Part shown: piece after piece, positions 1 to 8,622 of the stretch
Layout: each line of letters opens with the position of its first letter
Position numbering within the stretch: position 1 is the first letter of the stretch
From: Dehalococcoidia bacterium
GTDB taxonomy: Bacteria > Chloroflexota > Dehalococcoidia > Lucifugimonadales > Lucifugimonadaceae
Length of the DNA stretch: 64,000 bases
NCBI GenBank assembly: GCA_029940375.1
Contig: JAPYUX010000001.1
Coordinates: forward strand, 252,038-316,037
Reading direction: 5' to 3'
Made by a program: the position numbers and the translations under genes
Notes under the pieces: model-generated
Database searches by the model: none
What the model saw: only the letters and a program-made list of their open reading frames with translations
What the model was told of the DNA's origin: nothing

Positions 1-229
1 TGCAGATTTAAGTATTGATAGAGCTGCTCATCCTGAACATCCTTTTGCTAAAACAGATGATACTGCTATAGAGCATGCAGTTTCGCTGTGTAAAGCTAAT
101 GGCAAAAAATTATGTATTAGATCATATGATAAAACTCTTAGAAATAGATTTTTTGATTTGGGTGCTAATATTTTGATGGAAGTCCCATCGATGGAAGGTA
201 CATTGGATCCAGATCTTCCATTTGGTTAG
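1..229 (+). CDS. C-terminal part of an HpcH/HpaI-family aldolase (5' end outside window)
   Basis: The frame is open from base 2 to a TAG stop and gives about 75 residues. The fragment begins ADLS, as in the (G)PADLS segment of HpcH/HpaI class II aldolases (2-keto-3-deoxy sugar-acid and 4-hydroxy-2-oxo-heptanedioate aldolases, usually pyruvate-releasing TIM barrels). A later stretch with KANGKKLCI, then DLGANILM, resembles the last barrel strands, where these enzymes read 'aGk...' and 'l..Ga..i'. The metal-binding Glu/Asp pair and catalytic Arg/His would lie upstream, outside the window, so activity cannot be judged. It lies on the same strand as the MFS carrier, about 175 bases upstream of it. 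The family call is fairly good; the substrate is unknown. Confidence 0.55.
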   Translation, partial: ADLSIDRAAHPEHPFAKTDDTAIEHAVSLCKANGKKLCIRSYDKTLRNRFFDLGANILMEVPSMEGTLDPDLPFG

Positions 230-403
230 ATCTATCTTTTTAATTGAGCAAAAATCATAGATAAAAAATAATTATTGGAATATTTTAGTTTTAAGGAATA
301 AAAACTGTTGAAGGTATTCAAACCGAGTATTTTTGATTAAAAAATTTCTAGTTATAAGTTATTTGAATAAAAATACGAATTATTTATTCCATGTTTAAAT
401 GAT
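229..403. other. Intergenic gap of about 175 bases, longest in the window
   Basis: This A+T-rich gap between the aldolase fragment and the MFS gene holds an AT-rich inverted repeat right after the aldolase stop (ATCTAT...TTTTT paired with AAAAA...ATAGAT). That repeat might form a weak hairpin, but it lacks a 3' T-run on the gene strand. A TATAAG at 353-358 follows a TTGATT at 333-338 with only a 14-base spacer. I see no small gene or RNA in it. Confidence 0.3.
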
Positions 404-1648
404 ATGAAAAAAAAGAAGAAAATTTTTTATGGCTGGTGGATTGTACTTTCAGGAGCGTTAATGAATGGACTGGGAGGGAGTTTACATTGGCAAGGTTTCA
501 CGGTATTATTTCTTCCTATTTCTCAAACATTTGGTATTACATCTGCCCAAACTTCTTTATTATTTGCTTTAGCTAGAGCAGAAAATGGACTATTGGGGCC
601 TATTACCGGCTGGTTAATGGATAAATTCGGACCTAGACCATTAGCCATATTTGGGACAGCAATGGCGGGGATAGGTTATGTAATGCTTTCTAGAGTTGAA
701 AACTACACTCAATTTCTCCTCATATACATCCTAGTTATTTCTATTGGAGCTACTACTAGTTTTATGCAAACTTCATTTGTTGCATTAAATGTTTGGTTTG
801 TGAAAAAAAGAGGATTAGTTATGAGTATTAATTCGGCTGCCTTTAGGTTGGGATCTGCTATTTTAGTACCCATTTTTTCATTTTGTGTTTATAGATGGGG
901 ATGGCAAACTTCAGTTTTATGGTTTGGAATTTTCTTGTTATGCTTTATTTCACCCTTAGGTTATTTTTTTAAAAAGTCTCCTGAATCAATGGGATTACTA
1001 CCAGATGGAGATGAAGTAAAGTCTGAAAATACAGATCATGCAGAAGAATTATCTGGATATAGCTGGAAAGAAGCAATTAACACATCTGTTTTTTGGTTTC
1101 TAACCTTGGGTACAGCGCTTAGAATTTCTATACATGGAGCGATTTTTGTACACATGATCCCAATGTTAGTATGGAAAGGCGTTACCCCACAAAATGCTGC
1201 GTCATATGTTGCCTTATTAGCTTTATTTGGAGTGCCAATTATTATGATAGTAGGCAGGATTAGTGATAAATATGGTCGACCCAAAATTTTAGCTATTTGT
1301 TATTTTTTATCAGCTTTATCTCTACTTTTAGTAAATGTTTCACATAAACCATTGTTTTTAATGTTGTCTTTATTATTATTGGTTGGATCTGAAGCTGGAT
1401 CCGGTCTTAATTGGTCATTGGTTGGAGATTTATTTGGAAGAAAAAATTATGGTATTATCAGAGGTTTACTAGGTCCTTTTTATAATGGTGCTTTGGTTAT
1501 TACTCCTGTTGCAGCTGGTTATATATTTGATAAAACTGGGTCTTATGAATTAGTCCTTTTAATGGGGGCAATAATTTACATTATGGCTTCTTTGTCTTTT
1601 TTAATTATTGGAAAATTGGGAAAAACACTTATAAGTAACAATAACTAG
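404..1648 (+). CDS. MFS transporter, monocarboxylate/oxalate-formate type
   Basis: A 414-residue inner-membrane protein with about 12 hydrophobic segments in two halves split by a polar loop near residues 200-225. It opens with a lysine-rich cytoplasmic tip followed by YGWWIV, the N-terminal signature of the oxalate:formate antiporter/monocarboxylate permease branch of the major facilitator superfamily. The loop after helix 2 has the MFS motif-A pattern GWLMDKFGPRP, and a second copy (GRISDKYGRPK) sits at the matching place in the C-terminal half. It probably moves a small organic acid with protons. The upstream aldolase fragment hints at a sugar-acid or keto-acid substrate, but that is only context. 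No clear ribosome binding site precedes the ATG. Confidence 0.8.
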   Translation: MKKKKKIFYGWWIVLSGALMNGLGGSLHWQGFTVLFLPISQTFGITSAQTSLLFALARAENGLLGPITGWLMDKFGPRPLAIFGTAMAGIGYVMLSRVENYTQFLLIYILVISIGATTSFMQTSFVALNVWFVKKRGLVMSINSAAFRLGSAILVPIFSFCVYRWGWQTSVLWFGIFLLCFISPLGYFFKKSPESMGLLPDGDEVKSENTDHAEELSGYSWKEAINTSVFWFLTLGTALRISIHGAIFVHMIPMLVWKGVTPQNAASYVALLALFGVPIIMIVGRISDKYGRPKILAICYFLSALSLLLVNVSHKPLFLMLSLLLLVGSEAGSGLNWSLVGDLFGRKNYGIIRGLLGPFYNGALVITPVAAGYIFDKTGSYELVLLMGAIIYIMASLSFLIIGKLGKTLISNNN

Positions 1649-1723
1649 AAAGCGTTTATGTATATTCTTTATAAGTTTTTTTATTATAATGTATAGGTCT
1701 CTATTTTTAGAAAGTGAAATATA

Positions 1724-1933
1724 TTGACTGCTTTACCAAAGAAAAAACATACCCGAGCAAGAAGAGGAAATAAAAGATCTCATAAAGGATTATCCAAAAT
1801 TAATGGATATCTTTGTCCTGAGTGTAATGAACCTAGATTGCCTCATTCTATTTGTTCAAATTGTGGTGAATATAGAGGTAGACGTTATCATTCTGCTCCG
1901 GAACCGGTTTCAGAAGAGGCTCCTCAAAGTTAA
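1724..1933 (+). CDS. rpmF: 50S ribosomal protein L32 (bL32)
   Basis: A 69-residue basic protein of the large ribosomal subunit. The N-terminus TALPKKKHTRARRGNKRSHK has the L32 pattern of a short PKK/R segment followed by many Arg and Lys. A zinc-ribbon follows: CPEC near residue 31 and CSNC near residue 44, then the closing YRGR. The start is a TTG; it gives the expected M-x-x-L-P-K beginning and no ATG is available. A TATAAT hexamer lies at 1685-1690 with no convincing -35 box. The C-terminal tail is acidic and longer than usual. Its stop codon overlaps the convergent pntB stop in a shared TTAA. Confidence 0.93.
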   Translation: MTALPKKKHTRARRGNKRSHKGLSKINGYLCPECNEPRLPHSICSNCGEYRGRRYHSAPEPVSEEAPQS

Positions 1934-3327
1934 TCTAAATTCCTAATTTCTCTAGTCATACCCTCAATAGAATCTTTCGCGTCACCAAATAACATATTAG
2001 TTTTTTCTAAGAAGAATAATTCGTTTTCAACACCAGCAAACCCTGAAGCCATGGAACGTTTCAAAACTATTACAGTTTTAGCCTTATCTACATTTAGAAT
2101 TGGCATACCATATATTGGAGAACTTGAATCAGTCCGTGCAGTTGGGTTGGTTACGTCGTTTGCTCCAACAACAACAGCTACATCAGTTCTGACAAACTCT
2201 GAATTTATTTCATCTAAATCTTTCAATTCATCGTAAGGAACATTTGCTTCGGCTAATAAAACATTCATATGTCCTGGCATTCTTCCTGCAACAGGATGTA
2301 TGGCATATTTAACATTTGTACCTTTATCTTTTAGTAAATTTGCCAATTCATTTATTTGATGCTGCGCTTGAGCGACTGCTAAACCATAACCCGGAACAAA
2401 GATAACGCTTTCTGCATATCCTAAAATCATAGCGGCATCTTCAGTATTCAATGAATTTACGGCTCTATTTTCATCGCTGGATGATTTTGTAGATCCCTCT
2501 TCAGCACCCACTCCTCCAAGCATTACATTAGCCAAAGACCTATTCATTGCTTTAGTCATAATTCGAGTTAAAATCAATCCTGATGCTCCAACCAAAGATC
2601 CAGAAATAATTAATACTGGATTGTTGAGAACAAATCCTGCTCCAGCACCAGCAATTCCTGAATATGAATTCAATAGGGCAACTACTACAGGCATATCAGC
2701 TCCACCTATAGGTATCACTATCAATATCCCTATAATCAGTGATAAACCTATTAAGATATAGAGAAAATAAATCGAAGAAAGATTTGGGATTGACAAAGCA
2801 ATAGCGAAAACAATAATTGTAGTCAATAAAATAAGATTTAAATAATTTCTCAAAGGAAGTAAAATAGGTCTACTTGAAATAATGCCTTGTAACTTACCAA
2901 AAGCGATGAAAGAACCCGTGAAGGTTACAGAACCAACAACTGTCGCAAAAGCTATAGATGCCAAAGTAAATATTCCTGTTATGGGTTCTTTTGGATACAT
3001 TATTGTGTAAATTGCCACTATTGCACTTGCACCTCCTCCAAATGCGTTAAAAATAGCAACTAATTGAGGCATTGCAGTCATTTGAACATATCTAGATAAT
3101 GCTAATCCTAATATTCCTCCAATGATAAAACCAAGTATGATCCACTCAAAGTTAGTGTTTGTATATTTTACAATAGTGATTATTATTGCTATTAACATTC
3201 CAATAGAAGCCAATCTATTACCATTTCTTGCAGTAGCAGGAGATGCTAATCGTTTTAGTCCTATGATGAATAAAGTAGCTGATAAAAGGTAAAAAATATT
3301 TTCTATGTTTGATGAAATTTCTAACAT
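1930..3327 (-). CDS. pntB: NAD(P) transhydrogenase subunit beta
   Basis: A 465-residue inner-membrane subunit of proton-translocating transhydrogenase, which uses proton influx to reduce NADP+ with NADH. The N-terminal two thirds hold about nine membrane helices (domain dII). The C-terminal part from about residue 290 is the NADP(H)-binding dIII domain, shown by PGYGLAVAQAQ near residue 310 and HPVAGRMPGHMNVLLAEA after it, both hallmark motifs. Full length for the family. It is the last gene of pntAA-pntAB-pntB, separated from pntAB by 2 bases. It converges on rpmF with overlapping stop codons, so there is no room for a separate terminator. Confidence 0.95.
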   Translation of the reverse strand: MLEISSNIENIFYLLSATLFIIGLKRLASPATARNGNRLASIGMLIAIIITIVKYTNTNFEWIILGFIIGGILGLALSRYVQMTAMPQLVAIFNAFGGGASAIVAIYTIMYPKEPITGIFTLASIAFATVVGSVTFTGSFIAFGKLQGIISSRPILLPLRNYLNLILLTTIIVFAIALSIPNLSSIYFLYILIGLSLIIGILIVIPIGGADMPVVVALLNSYSGIAGAGAGFVLNNPVLIISGSLVGASGLILTRIMTKAMNRSLANVMLGGVGAEEGSTKSSSDENRAVNSLNTEDAAMILGYAESVIFVPGYGLAVAQAQHQINELANLLKDKGTNVKYAIHPVAGRMPGHMNVLLAEANVPYDELKDLDEINSEFVRTDVAVVVGANDVTNPTARTDSSSPIYGMPILNVDKAKTVIVLKRSMASGFAGVENELFFLEKTNMLFGDAKDSIEGMTREIRNLD

Positions 3328-3329
3328 AA

Positions 3330-3617
3330 TTATTCCTTGTTTTTACTTTTTTTGAACATTGCTAGCATACGATCGGTCACCATAAATCCACCTACAACAT
3401 TGATTGTCGCCAATATTACCGCAAAGACAGATAATATTGTTGAAATTATGCCATTTGAATTTGATGCGATAATGATTGCTCCAACGATTACAATTCCTGA
3501 TATAGCATTTGAACCTGACATTAAAGGGGTATGTAAAGTTGGAGGGACCTTTGTAATAACTTCATAACCAATAAATAAAGATAAAACAAATATAATAATT
3601 AATGGTAGTAAATCCAA
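3330..3617 (-). CDS. pntAB: NAD(P) transhydrogenase subunit alpha, membrane part (PntAB/PntA2)
   Basis: A 95-residue membrane protein with three hydrophobic helices, matching the C-terminal membrane domain of the alpha subunit when it is encoded separately. The segments PLMSGSNAISGIVIVGA and NVVGGFMVTDRML are characteristic of this subunit. It sits 2 bases from both neighbours in the order pntAA-pntAB-pntB, so the three are almost certainly co-transcribed and translationally coupled. The three-gene split form occurs in Rhodospirillum and many Actinobacteria and Chloroflexota, whereas E. coli fuses the two alpha parts. Confidence 0.93.
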   Translation of the reverse strand: MDLLPLIIIFVLSLFIGYEVITKVPPTLHTPLMSGSNAISGIVIVGAIIIASNSNGIISTILSVFAVILATINVVGGFMVTDRMLAMFKKSKNKE

Positions 3618-3619
3618 TT

Positions 3620-4729
3620 TTATACTCCTATTCTTTTCTTGCCTTTTTCAATTACCAACATTGCATCAATTATTTCATCTTGGAGGTTAATGTTCATTTT
3701 TTCATCACTGATTAACAGTTCAATAAGACTGAATATGTTTTTTGAATAAACGGTTGATGCATCAAATGCCATTTCTGAAGGTAAGTTTGATGGGCCATAT
3801 ACTTTAGTATCATTAACAGTAATAGTTTCTCCAAGTTTTGTACATTCGCAATTTCCTCCCAAAGGTGCAGAAACATCAACTATAATACTCCCTGGTTTCA
3901 TTAATTCAACCGTTTTTTGTTCAATTAATATTGGAGCAGGACGACCTGGAATCGCAGCGGTCGAAATAACTGCATCAGATTTTATTATATATTCTTTTAT
4001 AAACTCTAACTGTGATTTCTGATTTTCTTCACTTTGTTCTTTTGCATATCCACCTTTTACTTCTGAGTCTTCAGGTATCTCATCTGAAATGAACTTAGCT
4101 CCCAGAGATCTAATTTGTTCACCAGCAGCCAACCTTATATCATATCCGGTGACTTCTGCTCCTAACCTCTTAACTGTAGCGATCGCTTGTAATCCAGCTA
4201 CGCCTGCTCCTAACACCAATACTTTAGCTGGTGGAATCGTCCCAGCTGCAGTCATCATTAATGGCAGATATTTGTTTAATGAATTCGCAACAATCAAGCC
4301 TGCTTTGTATCCAGCTATTGAAGCTTGTGAAGAAAGGGAATCAAGTTTTTGAGCTCTAGCTATTCTTGGGACAAATTCCATAGCTAGAAGTGACAAGTTA
4401 TTCTTTTTGCAGATCTCAGTGACTTTGTTATCGGTTCTGAAGTTAGTTGTACTAATTACAAGGGAATCTTTTACATATTCATTATCTTTAGAAGAAAAAG
4501 CATTTAATGATGTTACAATATTTGTTCCATCTGAAAGTTTCAAAGAGACTGTTGCTCCAGCATCTTCATATTGCCTATTCAAAAAGCCAGCTTTTTCCCC
4601 GGCACCATCTTCTAGTACCACTGACAAGCCCATTTGTATTAATAATTTAACATCTTTAGGAACTAATGAGACCCTATTTTCTAAAGTACCTCTTTCTCTC
4701 AATATCCCAACTGTTATTTTTTCAGACAC
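3620..4729 (-). CDS. pntAA: NAD(P) transhydrogenase subunit alpha, NAD-binding part
   Basis: A 369-residue soluble subunit (dI domain) that binds NAD(H) and feeds hydride to the PntB dIII domain. It starts with the ILRE...ENRVSLVP segment shared with alanine dehydrogenase. It contains the Rossmann motif VLVLGAGVAGLQAIATVKRLGA near residue 170 and the diagnostic PGRPAPILI and GSIIVDVSAPLGGN segments near residues 262-295. First gene of the pnt operon. A good sigma-70-like promoter lies on this strand about 55-80 bases upstream. The transhydrogenase supplies NADPH, which fits the neighbouring pentose-phosphate genes. Confidence 0.95.
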   Translation of the reverse strand: MSEKITVGILRERGTLENRVSLVPKDVKLLIQMGLSVVLEDGAGEKAGFLNRQYEDAGATVSLKLSDGTNIVTSLNAFSSKDNEYVKDSLVISTTNFRTDNKVTEICKKNNLSLLAMEFVPRIARAQKLDSLSSQASIAGYKAGLIVANSLNKYLPLMMTAAGTIPPAKVLVLGAGVAGLQAIATVKRLGAEVTGYDIRLAAGEQIRSLGAKFISDEIPEDSEVKGGYAKEQSEENQKSQLEFIKEYIIKSDAVISTAAIPGRPAPILIEQKTVELMKPGSIIVDVSAPLGGNCECTKLGETITVNDTKVYGPSNLPSEMAFDASTVYSKNIFSLIELLISDEKMNINLQDEIIDAMLVIEKGKKRIGV

Positions 4730-4782
4730 AATTTCTCCAATAAAAGGTTGATATAGTTTAGTTAAAATGAATTTACATATAT

Positions 4783-4811
4783 ATTATTTATCGAAATAGT
4801 TAATATCTCAA
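4783..4811 (-). promoter_or_regulatory. Putative sigma-70 promoter of the pnt operon
   Basis: On the minus strand, TTGAGA (4806-4811) and AATAAT (4783-4788) are separated by exactly 17 bases; each matches the -35/-10 consensus at five of six positions. Transcription would begin about 45 bases before the pntAA start. The genome is A+T-rich, so chance matches are common, but the -35 with ideal spacing makes this one of the better candidates in the window. Confidence 0.45.
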
Positions 4812-4846
4812 GCTAATATTATTATGAATTTAAAGGAGTTTATTTT

Positions 4847-5161
4847 ATGTATTTAATAAGAAGAACCTATAAAACAAAACCTTACGAAGCTGTAAATGCT
4901 GCAAAATTGATAAAAGAACAAGCTGATTTATATACTTCTGAAGGCCATAGAACTGAATGTAGAGTTTATTATAATTCAGGCACAACACCAGGAGAACCGA
5001 ATAGAGTTTATCTTGAATGGACTGCTGAAATATTTGACAGCCCAAGTAGGAAAGATAATGTTATTCCTAAAGAGATAATGGATGCTGGAGCTAAATATAG
5101 ACCACTTCTAGATATAGATAATGGACCTTCCAATTGGATTGAATTTTTTCAGATATTGTAA
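4847..5161 (+). CDS. Small conserved-looking protein of unknown function
   Basis: A 104-residue soluble protein with no signal peptide or membrane segment. An excellent Shine-Dalgarno sequence AAAGGAG (4832-4838) sits 8 bases before the ATG, so it is surely translated. Its composition and predicted alternation (MYLIRRTYKTKP, ECRVYYNSGT, NRVYLEWTAEI) suggest a small alpha/beta fold of the dimeric ferredoxin-like kind (NIPSNAP/Dabb/antibiotic monooxygenase superfamily), but I see no decisive motif. It is 15 bases upstream of the FGGY kinase and probably shares its mRNA, hinting at a role with a sugar or sugar acid. Function not assigned. Confidence 0.6.
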   Translation: MYLIRRTYKTKPYEAVNAAKLIKEQADLYTSEGHRTECRVYYNSGTTPGEPNRVYLEWTAEIFDSPSRKDNVIPKEIMDAGAKYRPLLDIDNGPSNWIEFFQIL

Positions 5162-5176
5162 ACTTTGAGAGAAATC

Positions 5177-6637
5177 ATGTTTTTAAGTATAGATATAGGG
5201 ACATCTTCAATAAAATCTGCATTATTTAATAAAGAAGCAGAAATGGTAGAGGATTCTTTGAATTCTATCCTTCATGAACAGTCGTTTACTAAATCAGGTG
5301 GTGTTGAAGAAGATCCTCAGAAACTCTTTAATTCTATATTGGAATCGCTTTCTAGATTAAATACATATGTTTTAGAGCATAACTTTAAAATCTTGTCGGT
5401 AAGTATATCTTCCATTGTTTCAACGTTGGTTGGGTTAGATTCTAAATATGATCCAATTACTCCGGTTTATCTATACTCAGATACAAGAAATAAAGATTAC
5501 CTAGAAAGCTTAACTGATGATAATGAAAATGATAGATACCAAAGAACAGGAGTTAAAAATCACACTTCGTATCAACCTTCTCGATTGTTATGGTTAAGAG
5601 AAAATTATAATCAATACCATAAAGTTAAATATTGGGTAGATTTTCCTGTTTATTTGATGTGTAAACTATTCGCTCCAAAAATGCCTTTGACTTCGTTTTC
5701 TTTGGCAAGCTGGTCAGGTCTATTTAATTTACATACAAATGATTGGGATAAACAAACACTGTTAAAGTCTAAGATATCTGAAGTTACTCTTCCTAATATA
5801 GCATCAACAAAAATGAATTTTTCTAAGTTGACAGAACCATATAATCAACAATTTCCTTCATTTGATAATATACCTTGGTTCATGCCTATAGCTGATGGTT
5901 TTGCCGCAACAATCGGATCTAATTGTATTAGTGATAAAGATGCAACTATAACAGTAGGATCTACAACCTCAATGCGTTTTATTACCGAGAAAAAAAATAT
6001 TACTATTCCAGACGGATTGTGGAAATATAAATGTTATGACAACACATTTGTTATGGGAGGATCATTGACAGAAGGGGGGAACAATCTGTTGTGGTTAAGT
6101 AAAGTTTTTGATTTAGATTTTAATAATGATAAACACATTCCTGAATTGATCAAAAATTATGCCCCTGGAAATCATGGGTTAAGTGTTTTACCTTTTATAT
6201 CTGGAGAAAGAGCCCCCGGCTGGAATCCAAGAGCTACAGGGTCAATTTTTGGTATAAATTTCGCAACAAATAAATATGACATTTTGATCTCTACGCTTGA
6301 ATCGATTTGTTATCGATTATTGTACGTTAAAAATAAAATCAATGAAATCAATAAAAATTATGACTTTATTATTTCTGGAGGCGTAATAGACTTGATCCCT
6401 GATTACCCCCAAATGCTATCTGATGTTCTGGGTACGAAAATAATAATCAAAGATTTGAAAGAAGCAACTTTAAAAGGCGGAGCAATTTTAGCTTTAAGAA
6501 CTTTAGGTTTTTGGGAATCATTTAAAGACAATAATCCAAAGACAATTAAAATATTAAAACCTAACTTAAACAAAAATAAACAACATAAAAAATTATTCAA
6601 TAAACATGATAATTTTTATAATAGAACAATTGTTTAG
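5177..6637 (+). CDS. FGGY-family carbohydrate kinase, probably gluconokinase
   Basis: A cytoplasmic sugar kinase of the ASKHA fold, about 486 residues and full length for the family. The N-terminal phosphate-1 motif SIDIGTSSIKSALF and the later ADGFAATIG, GSTTSMRF and SGGVIDLIPDYPQMLSD segments are typical of FGGY xylulokinase/gluconokinase-type enzymes (COG1070). I prefer the ATG at 5177, giving MFLSIDIGTSS after a GAGAGAA ribosome site, over an upstream TTG at 5165. Gluconate is the favoured substrate because 6-phosphogluconate dehydrogenase is encoded next door and a lactonase lies in the same block, but xylulose is not excluded. It converges on a small unknown gene, sharing stop bases. 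Confidence 0.82.
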   Translation: MFLSIDIGTSSIKSALFNKEAEMVEDSLNSILHEQSFTKSGGVEEDPQKLFNSILESLSRLNTYVLEHNFKILSVSISSIVSTLVGLDSKYDPITPVYLYSDTRNKDYLESLTDDNENDRYQRTGVKNHTSYQPSRLLWLRENYNQYHKVKYWVDFPVYLMCKLFAPKMPLTSFSLASWSGLFNLHTNDWDKQTLLKSKISEVTLPNIASTKMNFSKLTEPYNQQFPSFDNIPWFMPIADGFAATIGSNCISDKDATITVGSTTSMRFITEKKNITIPDGLWKYKCYDNTFVMGGSLTEGGNNLLWLSKVFDLDFNNDKHIPELIKNYAPGNHGLSVLPFISGERAPGWNPRATGSIFGINFATNKYDILISTLESICYRLLYVKNKINEINKNYDFIISGGVIDLIPDYPQMLSDVLGTKIIIKDLKEATLKGGAILALRTLGFWESFKDNNPKTIKILKPNLNKNKQHKKLFNKHDNFYNRTIV

Positions 6638-6846
6638 CCGCCTCTTGGATAACTCTCATCAGAATGTGATTCAATAATTATACTTTTTATAGCATTGAAA
6701 TATTGATTTTTTTCTTCTAATTTAATGTCATTTTGTGTTGATTCACTATTTTCATTGAGAATCAATATTTCAGATGCTATCTTTTCAAATAATACAGATA
6801 ATTCATTTATCGTAAGTTTATTTAAATGTTCGTATTCGTCATTCAT
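6634..6846 (-). CDS. Hypothetical 70-residue protein downstream of gnd
   Basis: A small acidic, mostly helical protein starting MNDEYEHLNKLTINEL. The frame is open further upstream into gnd, but the ATG at 6846 lies just after the gnd stop and is the more natural start. It has no membrane segment, no cysteines and no recognised motif. It is the last gene of the pentose-phosphate run on this strand, 4 bases from gnd. Its stop shares bases with the convergent FGGY kinase stop. I do not recognise it. Confidence 0.5.
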   Translation of the reverse strand: MNDEYEHLNKLTINELSVLFEKIASEILILNENSESTQNDIKLEEKNQYFNAIKSIIIESHSDESYPRGG

Positions 6847-6850
6847 TAAA

Positions 6851-7741
6851 CTATTTATGCCCACCAAATGCATTTCTCATTGATGACAATATTTTTCCTG
6901 CGAAAGAACTCTTTTGTCTAGAATTAAATCTTTGACTAATAGATGAATAAATACTGGGTATTGGTACAGATAAATCTATTGACTCTTTGATTGTCCATCT
7001 TCCTTCACCAGAGTCATTTACTATAGAATTATAATTATTTAATTTAGGATCTATCTTTAGTTCAGATGCTATTAAATCTAATAGCCATGATTGAATTACA
7101 GAACCAGATCTCCAGTTTTCTGTAATATCTTCAAGCTTAAATTTAAAATCAGACTTATTTTTTAATATATCCAAACCTTCTGCTATAGACTGCATCATTC
7201 CATATTCAATCCCGTTGTGAATCATTTTTACATAATGACCAGATCCAGACTCTCCTACATATAATCCACCTTTTGAATTTTTATCTGAAAGAGCCACAAA
7301 TAATTCTTTTATCTCTTCATATATATTTTTTTCTCCCCCGATTGTTAAGCAAAATCCATTTTTTAATCCCCAAATACCCCCACTTGTACCACAATCAACA
7401 AAGTGAATATTGTTTTTCTTGCATTTGATAAAATTCTCTTTTGAATCTTTGTAGAAACTATTACCTCCATCTATTATGATGTCATCATTTTCTAATAAGT
7501 TATTTAATTCTTCTATTGTGCTATTTGTCACTGATCCACTGGGTAACATTAACCAAATAACTTTTTTGCCATTAAATTTACTTACTAACTCTTTGATACT
7601 CTTAGTGATTACTATATTGGAATCTATGTTGATGGAAACATTCTTGTCTACGTCGTAACAATAAACTTTAAAATTATTATTGCTGAGTTTTTCAGCTATT
7701 TGAGCACCCATTTTACCAAGCCCAATTACTGCTACTTCCAT
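6851..7741 (-). CDS. gnd: 6-phosphogluconate dehydrogenase, decarboxylating, short (YqeC/GndA-like) form
   Basis: A 296-residue enzyme that oxidises 6-phosphogluconate to ribulose-5-phosphate and CO2. The Rossmann motif IGLGKMG covers residues 6-12 and DGGNSFYKDS residues 91-100. The substrate motif GTSGG is at 118-122 and the catalytic Lys at 172 in YVKMIHNGIEY. It is the short form (about 300 residues, versus 470 in E. coli). That form is often NAD-preferring; the coenzyme cannot be settled by eye, although Asp30 after the second strand favours NAD. It lies 23 bases downstream of the DUF2090-like gene in the pentose-phosphate operon. Confidence 0.92.
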   Translation of the reverse strand: MEVAVIGLGKMGAQIAEKLSNNNFKVYCYDVDKNVSINIDSNIVITKSIKELVSKFNGKKVIWLMLPSGSVTNSTIEELNNLLENDDIIIDGGNSFYKDSKENFIKCKKNNIHFVDCGTSGGIWGLKNGFCLTIGGEKNIYEEIKELFVALSDKNSKGGLYVGESGSGHYVKMIHNGIEYGMMQSIAEGLDILKNKSDFKFKLEDITENWRSGSVIQSWLLDLIASELKIDPKLNNYNSIVNDSGEGRWTIKESIDLSVPIPSIYSSISQRFNSRQKSSFAGKILSSMRNAFGGHK

Positions 7742-7764
7742 TGAAGACTCCTTTATATATAAAA

Positions 7765-8622
7765 TTAATTAATTTCTATCTTATTGACCCTATTAGAAGA
7801 AAGGGTGTCTATATAAGATTCTAAATTAGATTTTATATTTTCTACTGCTTCATTTTCCATCATTTGTTTTGTACTCCAGGCAATTAAAGTATCTGAGAAT
7901 ATATCACCATTAATTGCAAAATTCTCTAACCCTATAGCCTTCGACTCTATAGGATTGTCGTTTGAGTTGATTTCTTGAATACATTTATTGTTTAAGTCAT
8001 TATCAATATTAGCTAGGCCTATTAGAGTTTTATCAAATAATTCATCATCAGTTCTTCTGATCCCCCACAAGGTAGGACTTATACCTTCATTAATAAACTT
8101 TTCCATCCCTTTTATGATTGTTTCTTTTTCAAGGTGCTTTTGTGACATTTTATGACCATAAAAGACATCAATTATAAATCCTTTATTCTTTAAAATTCCA
8201 ATATCAATTATATTTTTTATCCTGTCTATTGCTAATTCTTCAGCTAATTTACTTCTATTTTCATCAAAATAAATTCTAACACTGAATAAATCAGGATCGA
8301 ATATTTTTAATATTTCCAACACATCTTTCGAATTTGGGATTGCAAGCCCACCTCTGTTAATATGTTCTACAGACACTACTGTATTAATATTTAGTTTCTT
8401 TGATGAAAATAAAATACTTTCACATAGGTTGGGTTCACACCAAAGATACAATTCCTGAGAAGTTTTTATTTTTTGTATACCTTGTAAAATAATATTTGCG
8501 GCTATGTTTGCTCTAAGTTTTTCTTCAGCTGATTTGGGTCTTGAAGATTCCAAATTACATGATAATACATTTGTCCTATTGTCTAAGCCAATAAATATTT
8601 TGTTTTCAGAAAGTTGTATCAT
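7765..8622 (-). CDS. DUF2090/IolC-C-terminal-like TIM-barrel protein lacking the usual lysine
   Basis: A 285-residue soluble protein. Compared from memory with stand-alone DUF2090 proteins (class I aldolase-like, related to the C-terminal half of IolC and to YihT/LacD), it lines up along much of its length. GLDNRTN matches the early 'FDHR' strand, and FDPDLFSVRIYFDE matches the 'FDPDFVKVLVRYNP' strand. EGISPTLWGIRRTDD matches 'AGVEPDVWKIEGLD', and AINGDIFSDTL matches 'AVGRTIFWDAL'. The Schiff-base-type Lys of the WKIE motif is Gly here, so ordinary aldolase chemistry is doubtful. It overlaps pgi by 17 bases and precedes gnd, the place where zwf might be expected. Its function is open. Confidence 0.55.
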   Translation of the reverse strand: MIQLSENKIFIGLDNRTNVLSCNLESSRPKSAEEKLRANIAANIILQGIQKIKTSQELYLWCEPNLCESILFSSKKLNINTVVSVEHINRGGLAIPNSKDVLEILKIFDPDLFSVRIYFDENRSKLAEELAIDRIKNIIDIGILKNKGFIIDVFYGHKMSQKHLEKETIIKGMEKFINEGISPTLWGIRRTDDELFDKTLIGLANIDNDLNNKCIQEINSNDNPIESKAIGLENFAINGDIFSDTLIAWSTKQMMENEAVENIKSNLESYIDTLSSNRVNKIEIN

